Shown: in pieces, positions 22,780 through 30,599 of the stretch
Position numbering within the stretch: position 1 is the stretch's first letter
Layout of the letters: every line of letters starts with the position of its first letter
Assembly (NCBI RefSeq): GCF_018531445.1
Contig: NZ_JAHDTH010000039.1
Coordinates: forward strand, 1-46,162
From: Pseudonocardia lacus
GTDB lineage: Bacteria; Actinomycetota; Actinomycetes; Mycobacteriales; Pseudonocardiaceae
Direction: 5' to 3'
Length of the DNA: 46,162 nt
Translations under genes and position numbers: made by a program
The notes under the pieces: generated by a model
Told to the model about the DNA's origin: nothing
The model's database searches: none
The model's input: only the letters and a program-made list of their open reading frames with translations

Positions 22780-23618
22780 CCGTGTTCGCCGCCGCGTCGG
22801 CCGGCTTCGTGCGCGACCTGGAGGAGGACTTCACGCGCATCGGCGCGATCCTGGCCGAGGCGCGCGCCCGCGGCGCCGAGCTCGTCGCGCTGCCGGAGGC
22901 GGCGCTGGGCGGCTACCTCTCGTCCCTGCACGGCGAGCCCGACGACCGCCCGCCGCGGCTCGATCCGGACGGCCCGCAGATCCGCCGGTTGGCCGCGATG
23001 GCCGGCGACCTCGTCGTGTGCGCCGGGTACTGCGAGATCGGCGACCCGGATGAACGACCGTACAACAGTGCGGTGTGCGTGACCGGCGACGGCGTGCTCG
23101 GCCGGCACCGCAAGGTGCACCAGCCGCTGGCCGAGCACTCCTCGTACGCGGCGGGCGACCGGTTCACCGCTTTCGACACGCCGGTGGGCCGGATCGGCAT
23201 GATGATCTGCTACGACAAGGCGTTCCCGGAGGCGGCCAGGTCCCTCGCGCTGGACGGCGCCCGGGTGGGCGTGTGCCTCTCGGCCTGGCCGGCCAGCCGC
23301 ACCGATGCGGCGCCCGTGCTGGCCGACGACCGGTGGACCCGCCGGTTCGACCTGTTCGACCGGGCCCGCGCGCTGGAGAACCAGATCGTCTGGGTCTCGG
23401 CCAACCAGGCCGGCACGTTCGGCACGATGCGGCTGGTCGGCAGCGCGAAGGTGGTCGACCCGGGGGGCGACGTGCTGGCCACCACCGGCACCGGCGCCGG
23501 CCTCGCGGTGGCCGCGATCGACGTCGACACGGCCGTGGACGCGGCCCGCCGGGCGATGGGGCACCTGCGCGACCGCCGGCCGGACGCCTACCCCGGCCCG
23601 GTCGCGGCCTCGGCCTGA
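22776..23618 (+). CDS. Nit1C (Sll0784-type) nitrilase, catalytically intact
   Basis: A 280-residue carbon-nitrogen hydrolase. The active-site set is complete: Glu41 in VALPEAALGGY, Lys113 in HRKVHQP, the second Glu at 120 in QPLAEHSSYAAGD, and the nucleophile Cys145 in GMMICYDKAFPEAAR. This corresponds to NitC/Sll0784 nitrilases, which convert nitriles to the acid and ammonia; in cyanotrophic bacteria the cluster supports growth on cyanide. The start ATG overlaps the preceding stop (ATGA), so it is coupled to the GNAT/AIRS gene. The neighbouring paralogue downstream shares about half its residues but lacks two catalytic ones. It is probably the working nitrilase of the pathway. Confidence 0.92.
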   Translation: MTVFAAASAGFVRDLEEDFTRIGAILAEARARGAELVALPEAALGGYLSSLHGEPDDRPPRLDPDGPQIRRLAAMAGDLVVCAGYCEIGDPDERPYNSAVCVTGDGVLGRHRKVHQPLAEHSSYAAGDRFTAFDTPVGRIGMMICYDKAFPEAARSLALDGARVGVCLSAWPASRTDAAPVLADDRWTRRFDLFDRARALENQIVWVSANQAGTFGTMRLVGSAKVVDPGGDVLATTGTGAGLAVAAIDVDTAVDAARRAMGHLRDRRPDAYPGPVAASA

Positions 23619-23683
23619 GCTTCACGCATGAGCGCGTCAGCGTTCCCCGCAGGGGCCGCGCCGAAGGCGCCTGGAGCCACAGC

Positions 23684-24508
23684 ATGACCCGGATCGCCGC
23701 GGCCGCGGCGCACTTCACCCGCGACCTCGCCTTCGACCTCGACCGCGTCCGGGCGATCATCGGGCACGCCCGGCAGGCCGGCGCCGACCTGCTGGTGCTG
23801 CCCGAGGGCACCCTCGGCGGCTACGTCACCGACATGCGCGCGCCCGACCCCGACGACCTGCCGCCCGCGCTCGACCCGGACGGCGACGCCGTGCGGGAGG
23901 TCGTCCGCGCGGCCCGCGAGATGGTCGTCTGCTTCGGGTTCTGCGAGGCGGCCGGCGCCCGGCGGTACAACACCGCGCTGGCCGTCTGCGGCGACGGCGT
24001 GCTGGGCCGGCACCGCAAGGTGCACCAGCCGGTCGGGCTGGCCCCGGTGTTCGCCGCGGGCGACGGCTTCCACGCCTTCGACACCCCGGTCGGCCGGATG
24101 GGCCTGCTGATCGACCACGACAAGACCTTCCCCGAGGCCGCGCGCACGCTGGCGGTGGACGGCGCGCGGGTCATCGCCTGCTCGTCGGCCTGGCCGACCA
24201 GCCTCACCGACCGCGCCCCGCGGATGGCCGACGACCGCCAGGCCCGCCTGTTCGACCTCTACGACCAGGCCAGGGCGGCGGAGAACCAGGTGGTGTGGGT
24301 GTCGTCGAACCTGACCGGGCGCACCGGCAACCTGCGGTTCCTCGGCCGGGCCAAGGTCGTCGGGCCGGGCGGGGACATCCTGGCCCGCACCTGGTCCAAG
24401 GGCGGCCTGGCGGTCGCCGAGGTGCAGACCGAGGCGCTGCTGACGGCGGCCAGGGCCGTGCTGCACCACCTCGACGAGCGGCGGCCGTCGACCTACCGGG
24501 GGGTGTGA
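23684..24508 (+). CDS. Nitrilase paralogue lacking the catalytic Cys (probable pseudoenzyme)
   Basis: A 274-residue nitrilase-superfamily protein, about half identical by eye to the gene just upstream, so this looks like an old tandem duplication. Glu41 (LVLPEGTLGGY) and Lys112 (HRKVHQP) are kept. The nucleophile position reads GLLIDHDKTFPEAAR, with Asp144 in place of Cys, encoded by an unambiguous GAC. The second conserved Glu is also gone (QPVGLAPVFAAGD, Leu119). The frame, codon bias and surrounding conserved motifs are intact, so it is under selection. It could be a subunit that assembles with the active nitrilase in its spiral filament, a ligand-binding or regulatory subunit, or an enzyme with different chemistry. 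Start ATG 23684 has TGGAG upstream. Confidence 0.88.
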   Translation: MTRIAAAAAHFTRDLAFDLDRVRAIIGHARQAGADLLVLPEGTLGGYVTDMRAPDPDDLPPALDPDGDAVREVVRAAREMVVCFGFCEAAGARRYNTALAVCGDGVLGRHRKVHQPVGLAPVFAAGDGFHAFDTPVGRMGLLIDHDKTFPEAARTLAVDGARVIACSSAWPTSLTDRAPRMADDRQARLFDLYDQARAAENQVVWVSSNLTGRTGNLRFLGRAKVVGPGGDILARTWSKGGLAVAEVQTEALLTAARAVLHHLDERRPSTYRGV

Positions 24509-24510
24509 GC

Positions 24511-25623
24511 GTGCGGATCGCCCTGCTGACCTACTCCACGAAGCCCCGTGGGGGCGTCGTGCACACGCTGGCGCTGGCCGAGGCGCTCGGCCGGGCCGGC
24601 CAGGACGTCGACGTGTGGGCGCTGGGCCGCGGCGGCGACCCGGGCTTCTTCCGCGCCGTCGACCCGGCCGTCGGGCTGCGGATCGTCCCGTTCACCGACC
24701 GCGCGGGCGAGGGTGTCGGCGAGCGGATCGTGCGCTCGATCGCGGAGCTGGGCGCGGCCTTCGACGGCGAGGGCTACGACGTCGTGCACGCCCAGGACTG
24801 CATCACCGCCAACGCGGTGCGCGGGCGCTGCGTCCGCACCGTGCACCACCTCGACGCCTTCACCACCCCCGAGCTGGCCGCCTGCCACGAGCGGGCCATC
24901 GTCGAGCCGCACGCGCACGTCTGCGTGTCGGCGGCGGTCGCGGCGGAGGTGCGGGCGGGCTGGGGGATCGAGCCCGTCGTCATCCCGAACGGCGTCGACG
25001 GGGCGCCGTTCGCGCGCGCCGCCGGCCCCGGCGGGACCGCCGCCCGGGACGCGTGGCGGTCCCGGCTCGGTCGGTACGTGCTGGCCGTCGGCGGCATCGA
25101 GCCCCGCAAGGGCACCCTCGACCTGGTCGCCGCCATGGCCCGGCTGCGCGCGCCCGGCGTGCGGCTGGTCGTCGCGGGCGGGGAGACGCTGTTCGACTAC
25201 CGCCCCTACCGGGCGGAGGTCGACGCGCTGGTCGAGCGGCTGGGGGTGCCGGTCGAGGTGCTCGGCCCGGTGCCCCAGCCCGACCTGCCGGCGCTGGTGG
25301 CGGCGGCCGGCGCGTTCGCGTTCCCGTCCACCAAGGAGGGCTTCGGGCTGGCCGCGATGGAGGCGCTGGCCGCGGGCGTGCCGGTCGTGGCGCGCGACCT
25401 GCCCGTGCTGCGCGAGGTCTTCGGCACGGCCGTCCGGTACGCCACCGACGCCGCGGCCCTGGCCGCCGGCCTCGACGCCGCGCTGGCCGCGCCCGACGCG
25501 GCCACCGCCGACGCCGGGCGGGCGCTGGCCGCGTCCTACTCCTGGGACACCGCGGCCGCCGCCCACCTCGCCCTCTACCGCTCGCTCAGGCCAGCACCAG
25601 CCGCCGCGCGCCCGGCCCGCTGA
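24511..25623 (+). CDS. MSMEG_0565-family GT4 glycosyltransferase
   Basis: A 370-residue GT-B glycosyltransferase. The acceptor half starts VRIALLTYSTKPRGGVVHTL and contains YDVVHAQDCITANAVRG. The donor half has VVIPNGVDGAPFA, VLAVGGIEPRKGTLDLVAAM and the GT4 E-X7-E signature PSTKEGFGLAAMEALAAGVP. This is the MSMEG_0565 family, the last gene of actinobacterial Nit1C operons, suggesting that a pathway product is glycosylated (inference). The GTG at 24511 has a G-rich ribosome site; a GTG at 24505 overlapping the previous stop is possible. Its final 38 bp overlap the convergent mycothiol-enzyme gene. Confidence 0.88.
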   Translation: MRIALLTYSTKPRGGVVHTLALAEALGRAGQDVDVWALGRGGDPGFFRAVDPAVGLRIVPFTDRAGEGVGERIVRSIAELGAAFDGEGYDVVHAQDCITANAVRGRCVRTVHHLDAFTTPELAACHERAIVEPHAHVCVSAAVAAEVRAGWGIEPVVIPNGVDGAPFARAAGPGGTAARDAWRSRLGRYVLAVGGIEPRKGTLDLVAAMARLRAPGVRLVVAGGETLFDYRPYRAEVDALVERLGVPVEVLGPVPQPDLPALVAAAGAFAFPSTKEGFGLAAMEALAAGVPVVARDLPVLREVFGTAVRYATDAAALAAGLDAALAAPDAATADAGRALAASYSWDTAAAAHLALYRSLRPAPAAARPAR

Positions 25624-26215
25624 CCCCGGCCAGGCCTGCGGTCCGCCCCGTGGCCACCAGCAGCAGCTCGGACACCGGTCCGCGGATCTCCTCCGGGCCA
25701 TCGCCCGCCGCCCAGCCGACGTCGGTGGCGACCAGCCGGGTGCCGCGGAAGCGCCGGCGGGCGCCGTAGAAGGCGCTGGTCCGCACGTGCTCCAGGGCCG
25801 CGACGGCCGGCCGCGGCGGCATCGACCGCGGGATGTCCAACGCGCGGGCGAGGTCCTGGCCGTGCACCAGCGCGTCGACGAGCGGGTCGAGCGGGCCGGC
25901 ACCCGGTGCGCGGCGGGCCGAGCCGGCCGTCTCGCGCAGCTGGGCGACCAGTTCGTGGCGGTCGAACCGGGCCGCCCGCTCCCGGGCCAGCACGAGCTCC
26001 ATCCGGTCGAAGCTGCCGCGCGCCCGCACCGCCTCGCGCACGACCATCCCCAGCGTCGTGCGGGTCGAAAGGGTCAGGTGGGCGGCGAGGTCGTGCACCG
26101 TCCACCCGGCGCACAGCGACGGCGCCCGCCACTGGTCGTCGTCGAGGCCGTCCAGCAGGTCGGCGAGGCCGAGCCGCTCGGTCCGCGTCCAGTCGAGGAT
26201 CTCGTTCCCGTCCAT
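25586..26215 (-). CDS. Maleylpyruvate-isomerase-type mycothiol-dependent protein
   Basis: A 209-residue protein of the DinB-like TIGR03083 family. The N-terminal helix bundle starts ILDWTRTERLGLADLLDGLD and has the family core CAGWTVHDLAAHL, whose His is a metal ligand; a second helix holds LVDALVHGQDLARALDIPR with the other His. The C-terminal part resembles the MDMPI_C domain (SELLLVATGRTAGLAGVSGP). Known members are mycothiol S-transferases and mycothiol-dependent maleylpyruvate isomerase. Start ATG 26215 has GGGAG six bases upstream. Its 3' end overlaps the glycosyltransferase gene antisense by 38 bp. Confidence 0.85.
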   Translation of the reverse strand: MDGNEILDWTRTERLGLADLLDGLDDDQWRAPSLCAGWTVHDLAAHLTLSTRTTLGMVVREAVRARGSFDRMELVLARERAARFDRHELVAQLRETAGSARRAPGAGPLDPLVDALVHGQDLARALDIPRSMPPRPAVAALEHVRTSAFYGARRRFRGTRLVATDVGWAAGDGPEEIRGPVSELLLVATGRTAGLAGVSGPGARRLVLA

Positions 26216-26295
26216 GCCCTGCTCCCGTCGTCGTCGGCTCCGGGATGACCACGAGCGGGCCGGGAGCCGATGGACAGCTCCTCGTATGACCGCCG

Positions 26296-27561
26296 TCACA
26301 GATCGTTCTCGACGGCGGCGAGCCGACGGCGCAGGAAGGCGCGTTCGGGCTCGGTGCCGGCCAGGGCGAGCGCCGCGCGGAACGCCTCCGCGGCGTCCCG
26401 GCGCCGGCCGAGGCGGGCGAGCAGGTCGGCGCGGGCCATCGGGTACGGGTGGTACTCGCGCAGAAGCGGGTCACCGGCGAGCTCGTCGAGCAGCGCGAGC
26501 CCGGCGGCCGGCCCGTCGCGCATCGCGACGGCCGCGGCCCGGTTCAGCGCCACCACCGGCGAGGGCACGAGCCCCAGCAGCACGTCGTAGAGCGCCACGA
26601 TCTGCGCCCAGTCGGTGCCCGCGACGTCCGGTGCCTCGTCGTGCAGGGCCGCGATCGCCGCCTCCACCGCGTACGGGCCGGGTGGCCCACCGGTCAGCGC
26701 TGCCGTCAGCACGGCCCGGCCCTCGTCGATCATCGGATGGTCCCAGCGGGTGCGGTCCTGCTCGTCGAGCAGCACCGGCTCGCCGCCGGGGCCGGTGCGG
26801 GCGGCGCGCCGGGCGTGCACCAGCAGCACCAGCGCCAGCAGCCCGTCGACCTCCCGCTCGCCCGGCAGCAGCCGGTGCAGGATCCGCACCAGCCGGATCG
26901 CCTCCTCGGCGAGGTCGAGCCGCTGCAGGCTCGGTCCGGCGCTGGCCGCGTAGCCCTCGGTGAAGATCGAGTACAGCACCTGGAGCACCCCGGGCAGCCG
27001 CTCCGGGAGCTCATCGGGCCCGGGCACCCGGAACGGGATGCGCGCCCCGCTGATCTTCCGCTTGGCCCGGGTGATCCGCTTGGCCATCGTCGCCGTGGGC
27101 ACCAGGTACGCCCGGGCCACCTCCGCCGTGGTGAGGCCGGCGAGGCAGCGCAGGGTCAGCGCGCCGCGGTCCTCGGCGGCCAGCGCCGGGTGCGCGCAGG
27201 TGAAGAACAGCTGCAGCCGCTCGTCGGGCAGGTCGCGGCCGGGCTCGACGGCCGGCACCGGCCCGGCCCGGTCGGCCTCCACCTGCAGCACGGCCAGCCG
27301 CGCCGCGTAGGCCTGGTCGCGGCGCAGCCGGTCGACGGCCCGGCGACGGGCCGTGGTCATCAACCAGCCGCCGGGGTTCGGCGGCACGCCGTGCACCGGC
27401 CAGTGCGCCAGCGCCGCCTCGATCGCCTCGGCGGTGACCTCCTCGGCCAGGTCGAGGTCGCCGAACCGGCGGACGAGCGCCGCCAGCAGGAGGCCGTGCT
27501 CCTCGCGGAACACCGCCGCCACCGAAGCGTGCGCCCCCTCGCCTGCGGCCCGCCCGTCCAC
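26296..27561 (-). CDS. ECF42-type RNA polymerase sigma factor with C-terminal extension
   Basis: A 421-residue extracytoplasmic-function sigma factor. Region 2 is near residues 10-75 (VFREEHGLLLAALVRRFGDL, AEEVTAEAIEAALAHWPVHG, NPGGWLMTTARRRAVDRLRR). Region 4 follows near 130-180 (LTLRCLAGLTTAEVARAYLV, TMAKRITRAKRKI). The remaining ~220 residues form the DUF6596/TPR-like extension typical of group ECF42, with YSIFTEGYAASAG and ALYDVLLGLVPSPVVALNRA. ECF42 factors have no anti-sigma factor; the extension itself controls activity, and they are paired with DGPF/YCII genes. Exactly such a gene lies five bases upstream, so the two form an operon. GTG 27561 is the best start. Confidence 0.88.
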   Translation of the reverse strand: MDGRAAGEGAHASVAAVFREEHGLLLAALVRRFGDLDLAEEVTAEAIEAALAHWPVHGVPPNPGGWLMTTARRRAVDRLRRDQAYAARLAVLQVEADRAGPVPAVEPGRDLPDERLQLFFTCAHPALAAEDRGALTLRCLAGLTTAEVARAYLVPTATMAKRITRAKRKISGARIPFRVPGPDELPERLPGVLQVLYSIFTEGYAASAGPSLQRLDLAEEAIRLVRILHRLLPGEREVDGLLALVLLVHARRAARTGPGGEPVLLDEQDRTRWDHPMIDEGRAVLTAALTGGPPGPYAVEAAIAALHDEAPDVAGTDWAQIVALYDVLLGLVPSPVVALNRAAAVAMRDGPAAGLALLDELAGDPLLREYHPYPMARADLLARLGRRRDAAEAFRAALALAGTEPERAFLRRRLAAVENDL

Positions 27562-27566
27562 CGCGG

Positions 27567-27914
27567 TCAGCCGCCGAAGTCGGCGACCGGCCGCACCACG
27601 ACCGCGCCGTCGCGCGCCCCCGGGCAGCGCGCGGCCCAGTCCAGGGCGGCGTCCAGGTCGGGCACGTCGACGACCAGGAAGCCGCCCAGCAGCTCCCGGC
27701 CCTCGGCGAACGGGCCGTCGGTGACGGTGCGCCGCCCGTCCCGGTCGACCCGCACGGTGGTGGCGGTGACCAGGTCGGCCAGCGACTCGCCGGACACCTT
27801 CACCCCGGCCTCGGTGACCTCCTTGTCGAAGGCCGTCCAGTCCTCCACCGTGCAGTCCGCCGACACGCCGTCCTCGCCGGCCGCGTTCGCCTGGATCAGC
27901 AGCAGGTACTTCAT
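27567..27914 (-). CDS. YCII-related DGPF-domain protein
   Basis: A 115-residue alpha/beta-barrel protein. It starts MKYLLLIQANAAG and has the name-giving motif TDGPFAEGRELLGGFLVVDV followed by DLDAALDWAARCP. DGPF proteins are small, probably ligand-binding or enzymatic, and are the conserved partners and targets of ECF42 sigma factors. The ATG follows a strong GGAGGAG site. The sigma gene begins five bases after its stop. The promoter must lie in the 333-bp gap to the ogt-like gene; I did not find a convincing ECF42 promoter there by eye. Confidence 0.87.
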   Translation of the reverse strand: MKYLLLIQANAAGEDGVSADCTVEDWTAFDKEVTEAGVKVSGESLADLVTATTVRVDRDGRRTVTDGPFAEGRELLGGFLVVDVPDLDAALDWAARCPGARDGAVVVRPVADFGG

Positions 27915-28047
27915 CTGGGTCTCCTCCGTCGGGCGCGGCAGGGGCGCCGCACAGCCTCCCCACGAACGGCGTCCGCCCGGAAGGACACGGCCCGGTAGAA
28001 AGTCTCACCAGCGATCCCACCATCCGGAGCGACGGGAGCCGGTTGGT

Positions 28048-28173
28048 GTGTCCTCGCAGGGCTGGCGTGGTATCGCAGCGCTGGTTGGACGGCCAGGCGC
28101 CCGCGGGGCCGTGCTGGTTGGACGAAAGCCGCTTTCGTCCAACCCGGCCGCACGAGAGCGGCTCTCGTCCAAC
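28048..28173. repeat. Repeat island: TCGCAG motifs and two CGTCCAAC palindromes
   Basis: In the 333-bp gap between the YCII gene and the alkyltransferase. GTCCTCGCAGGGCTGG is at 28050-28065 and TATCGCAGCGCTGG at 28071-28084. Then GGTTGGACGAAAGC-C-GCTTTCGTCCAACC (28116-28144), a 14-bp-arm palindrome with a one-base centre, is followed by ACGAGAGC-G-GCTCTCGT-CCAAC (28152-28173). Both kinds recur at 45.7-46.0 kb. Elsewhere in the gap I see only the ribosome site of the YCII gene. Confidence 0.8.
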
Positions 28174-28247
28174 CCGACGGCGTCCCCCGGGGGCGCGCTC
28201 CGGGCATGCCATGGAGGACTGTCGGTGGGGCGGGGCACCATGTGGGG

Positions 28248-28778
28248 GTGGCGCTGGCGCAGCAGGTGGTTCCCGTCCCCGGGCCGATGGGTGCGCTCAC
28301 CGTCGGCGTCACCGATGGGGGGCTGGCGCTGGTGGTGTTCGGCGACGAGCCCGACGTCGTCCTGCGCGCGGGCGAGCGGCTCGGCGAGCCGGTGGTCACC
28401 GACCCCGATGCCACGGCCGTGGCGGCGGCGCAGCTGCGGGAGTACGTGGCCGGCGAGCGCCGCGCCTTCGACCTCCCGCTCGACTGGCGGCTCACCGCGG
28501 GCCGGCAGCGCACCGTGCTCGAGGTCCTCTTCGACACGGTCCCGTTCGGCGCCACCGTCAGCTACGGCGAGCTGGCCGCGCGCTCCGGCCTCGGCCGGGG
28601 CTACACCGGGGCCCGCGGCGTCGGCTCGATCATGGGGTCCAACCCGATCCCGGTCGTCGTGCCCTGCCACCGGGTGCTCGCCGCCGACGGGCTCGGCGGG
28701 TTCGGGGGCGGGCTCGCCCGCAAGGAATGGCTGCTGGCCCTCGAAGGGGTGCTCACGCCCACCCTCGACTTCGGCTGA
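28248..28778 (+). CDS. ogt: Methylated-DNA-[protein]-cysteine S-methyltransferase
   Basis: A 176-residue suicide DNA-repair protein that moves the alkyl group from O6-alkylguanine to its own Cys. The active site is PVVVPCHRVLAADG with Cys140, and GFGGGLARKEWLLALEG follows. The HTH DNA-binding part is GATVSYGELAARSGLGRGYT with the Arg finger in GARGVGSIM. The N-terminal domain is short, as in Ogt rather than Ada. Several starts are possible; GTG 28248 gives the usual length, while ATG 28206 would add 14 atypical residues. The P450 gene begins 22 bp later. Confidence 0.87.
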   Translation: MALAQQVVPVPGPMGALTVGVTDGGLALVVFGDEPDVVLRAGERLGEPVVTDPDATAVAAAQLREYVAGERRAFDLPLDWRLTAGRQRTVLEVLFDTVPFGATVSYGELAARSGLGRGYTGARGVGSIMGSNPIPVVVPCHRVLAADGLGGFGGGLARKEWLLALEGVLTPTLDFG

Positions 28779-28800
28779 CCACTACGGCTAAGCAGGGTCC

Positions 28801-30039
28801 ATGCCCGCCGACGTGATCGACGTCTTCGACCCCCGCACCTTCGCCCGCGGCGTCCCGCACGAGGCGCTGCGGACGCTGCGCGACACCGCCCCGGTCAGCT
28901 GGCAGGACGAGCCGGAGGTGGGGATCTGGCCGGCCGGGTCGGGGTTCTGGGCGGTGACCCGCTACGACGACGTGCGGCACGTGCTGCGCTCGCCCGCGGA
29001 CTTCTCCTCCGCGCTCGGGGCCACCCAGATCCGCGACCCCGACCCCGACGACCTGCCGTTCATCCGCCGGATGATCCTCAACATGGACCCGCCCGAGCAG
29101 CTGCGGCTGCGCAGGCTGGTCACCCCGGCGTTCACCCGGCGCAGGCTGGAGCGCTCGGCCGAGCTGATCCGGGCCCGGGCGGCGGAGCTGCTGGCGGCGG
29201 CGCGGGAGCGGGGGGAGTGCGACCTGCCCCGGGAGGTCACCGACGACCTGCCGCTGCAGAACCTGGCCGATCTGCTGGGTGTGCCGGCGCAGGACCGGGC
29301 GCTGCTGCTGAAGTGGACCAACCGGGTCATCGGCTACCAGGACCCGGAGCACGGCGAGGTCGTGCTGGACGAGCGCGGCAGGCCGGTGAACCCGCGCTCG
29401 CCCGCCCAGCTGGCCGACATGTTCGGCTACGCCCAGGAGCTGGCCGAGCGCAAGCGCCGGGAGCCGGCCGAGGACCTGATGACGGCGCTCGTGCAGGCCG
29501 AGTCCGACGGCGAGCGGCTCACCGAGGCCGAGCTGAACATGTTCTTCTTCCTGCTGGTCGTCGCGGGCAACGACACGGTCCGCAGCGCGCTGCCCGGTGG
29601 GGTGCTGGCCCTGGTCGAGCACCCGGAGCAGTACCGGCTGCTGCGGGAGCGCCCGGAGCTGCTCGACGGGGCGATCGAGGAGATGCTGCGGTTCCACCCG
29701 CCGGTGCTGACGTTCCGGCGCACGGCGACGCGCGACCTGGAGCTGGCCGGCACGCGGATCGCGGCAGGCGACAAGGTGGTCGTCTACCACGTCTCGGCGA
29801 ACGTCGACGAGCGCCGCTTCGCCGACCCGTTCCGCTTCGACATCACCCGCTCGCCCAACGACCACGTGTCCTTCGGGCAGGGCCCGCACCTGTGCCTGGG
29901 CGCGGCGTTCGCACGCCTGCAGATGCGCGCGTTCTTCACCGAGTTCGTCCGGTTGCCCGAGGCCGTACTCGGCGGTCGGCCGCGTCGGCTGACGTCCAAC
30001 TTCATCAACGGGATCACCCACCTACCGCTGCGCTGGTAG
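28801..30039 (+). CDS. Cytochrome P450 (CYP124/125/142-like)
   Basis: A 412-residue soluble bacterial P450. The heme-thiolate loop is FGQGPHLCLGAAFARLQ with Cys365, the oxygen-activating I-helix is LLVVAGNDTVRSALPGG, and the ExxR is in AIEEMLRFHPPVLTFRRTA. The sequence around NMDPPEQLRLRRLVTPAFTRR and FRRTATRDLELAGTRI is like P450s that hydroxylate methyl-branched lipids or sterol side chains in mycobacteria, but specificity is only an inference. No ferredoxin or reductase gene is nearby. The SRPBCC gene begins 31 bp after its stop and could be co-transcribed. Confidence 0.9.
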   Translation: MPADVIDVFDPRTFARGVPHEALRTLRDTAPVSWQDEPEVGIWPAGSGFWAVTRYDDVRHVLRSPADFSSALGATQIRDPDPDDLPFIRRMILNMDPPEQLRLRRLVTPAFTRRRLERSAELIRARAAELLAAARERGECDLPREVTDDLPLQNLADLLGVPAQDRALLLKWTNRVIGYQDPEHGEVVLDERGRPVNPRSPAQLADMFGYAQELAERKRREPAEDLMTALVQAESDGERLTEAELNMFFFLLVVAGNDTVRSALPGGVLALVEHPEQYRLLRERPELLDGAIEEMLRFHPPVLTFRRTATRDLELAGTRIAAGDKVVVYHVSANVDERRFADPFRFDITRSPNDHVSFGQGPHLCLGAAFARLQMRAFFTEFVRLPEAVLGGRPRRLTSNFINGITHLPLRW

Positions 30040-30070
30040 CGCCGTCCGCCCGTCGCGCGAGTCAACCGCC

Positions 30071-30502
30071 ATGAGGCACTACGAGTCGTCCGTGCTCATC
30101 GAGGCGGCGCCGGAGTCGGTGTGGGCGGTGCTGGCGGACGCGTCGCGGTACCCGGACTGGGACTCCGGGGTGACCGCTGTGGACGGTGACATCGTGGACG
30201 GTGGGCGGATCACCGTGCGCACGGAGGTCGGTGGGGGTCGGGCGTTCCCGGTGCTGGTCGCGCTGGACCCGCCCCGGTTGATGGTGTGGAGCGGGGGGCT
30301 GCCGTTCGGGCTGTTCCGCGGCACGCGCACGTTCGGCCTGGACGACGCCCCCGGCGGGGCCACCCTGTTCACGATGCGCGAGGAGTACACCGGTCCGCTG
30401 CTGGGGCTGTTCTGGCGGGCGATGCCCGACCTGCAGCCGTCGTTCGACCGGTTCGCCAACGGGCTGAAGGCGCGCGTGGAGGAGTCCCGACCAGGGCTGT
30501 GA
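30071..30502 (+). CDS. SRPBCC (START-like) family protein
   Basis: A 143-residue polyketide-cyclase/START-fold protein. It begins HYESSVLIEAAPESVWAVLA with DASRYPDWDSG, the usual family opening, and has the strand pattern PRLMVWSGGLPFGLFRGTRT, then ATLFTMREEYTGPLLGLF and a long C-terminal helix. These proteins hold hydrophobic ligands in a deep pocket. It follows the P450 gene closely, so the two may share a transcript and perhaps a lipid substrate (inference). Confidence 0.85.
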   Translation: MRHYESSVLIEAAPESVWAVLADASRYPDWDSGVTAVDGDIVDGGRITVRTEVGGGRAFPVLVALDPPRLMVWSGGLPFGLFRGTRTFGLDDAPGGATLFTMREEYTGPLLGLFWRAMPDLQPSFDRFANGLKARVEESRPGL

Positions 30503-30599
30503 CGCCCGGGCGTGCGGGCCGCCCGCGATTTCGGCCGGACGGGCCCGCCGTATGGGAAACTGGCCGGGGGAACGGCCCTTCTCACGACGGCGGGGTTCA

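Noticed and set aside
23684..24508. Pseudogene rather than pseudoenzyme.
   Set aside because: Full length, no frameshift or stop, conserved motifs and codon bias are all intact; only specific catalytic positions are changed.
28043..28816. A 257-residue plus-strand frame across the repeat island and the alkyltransferase gene.
   Set aside because: Different frame from the alkyltransferase motif PCHRV; its N-terminal part is translated palindrome repeats and the rest is Arg-rich.
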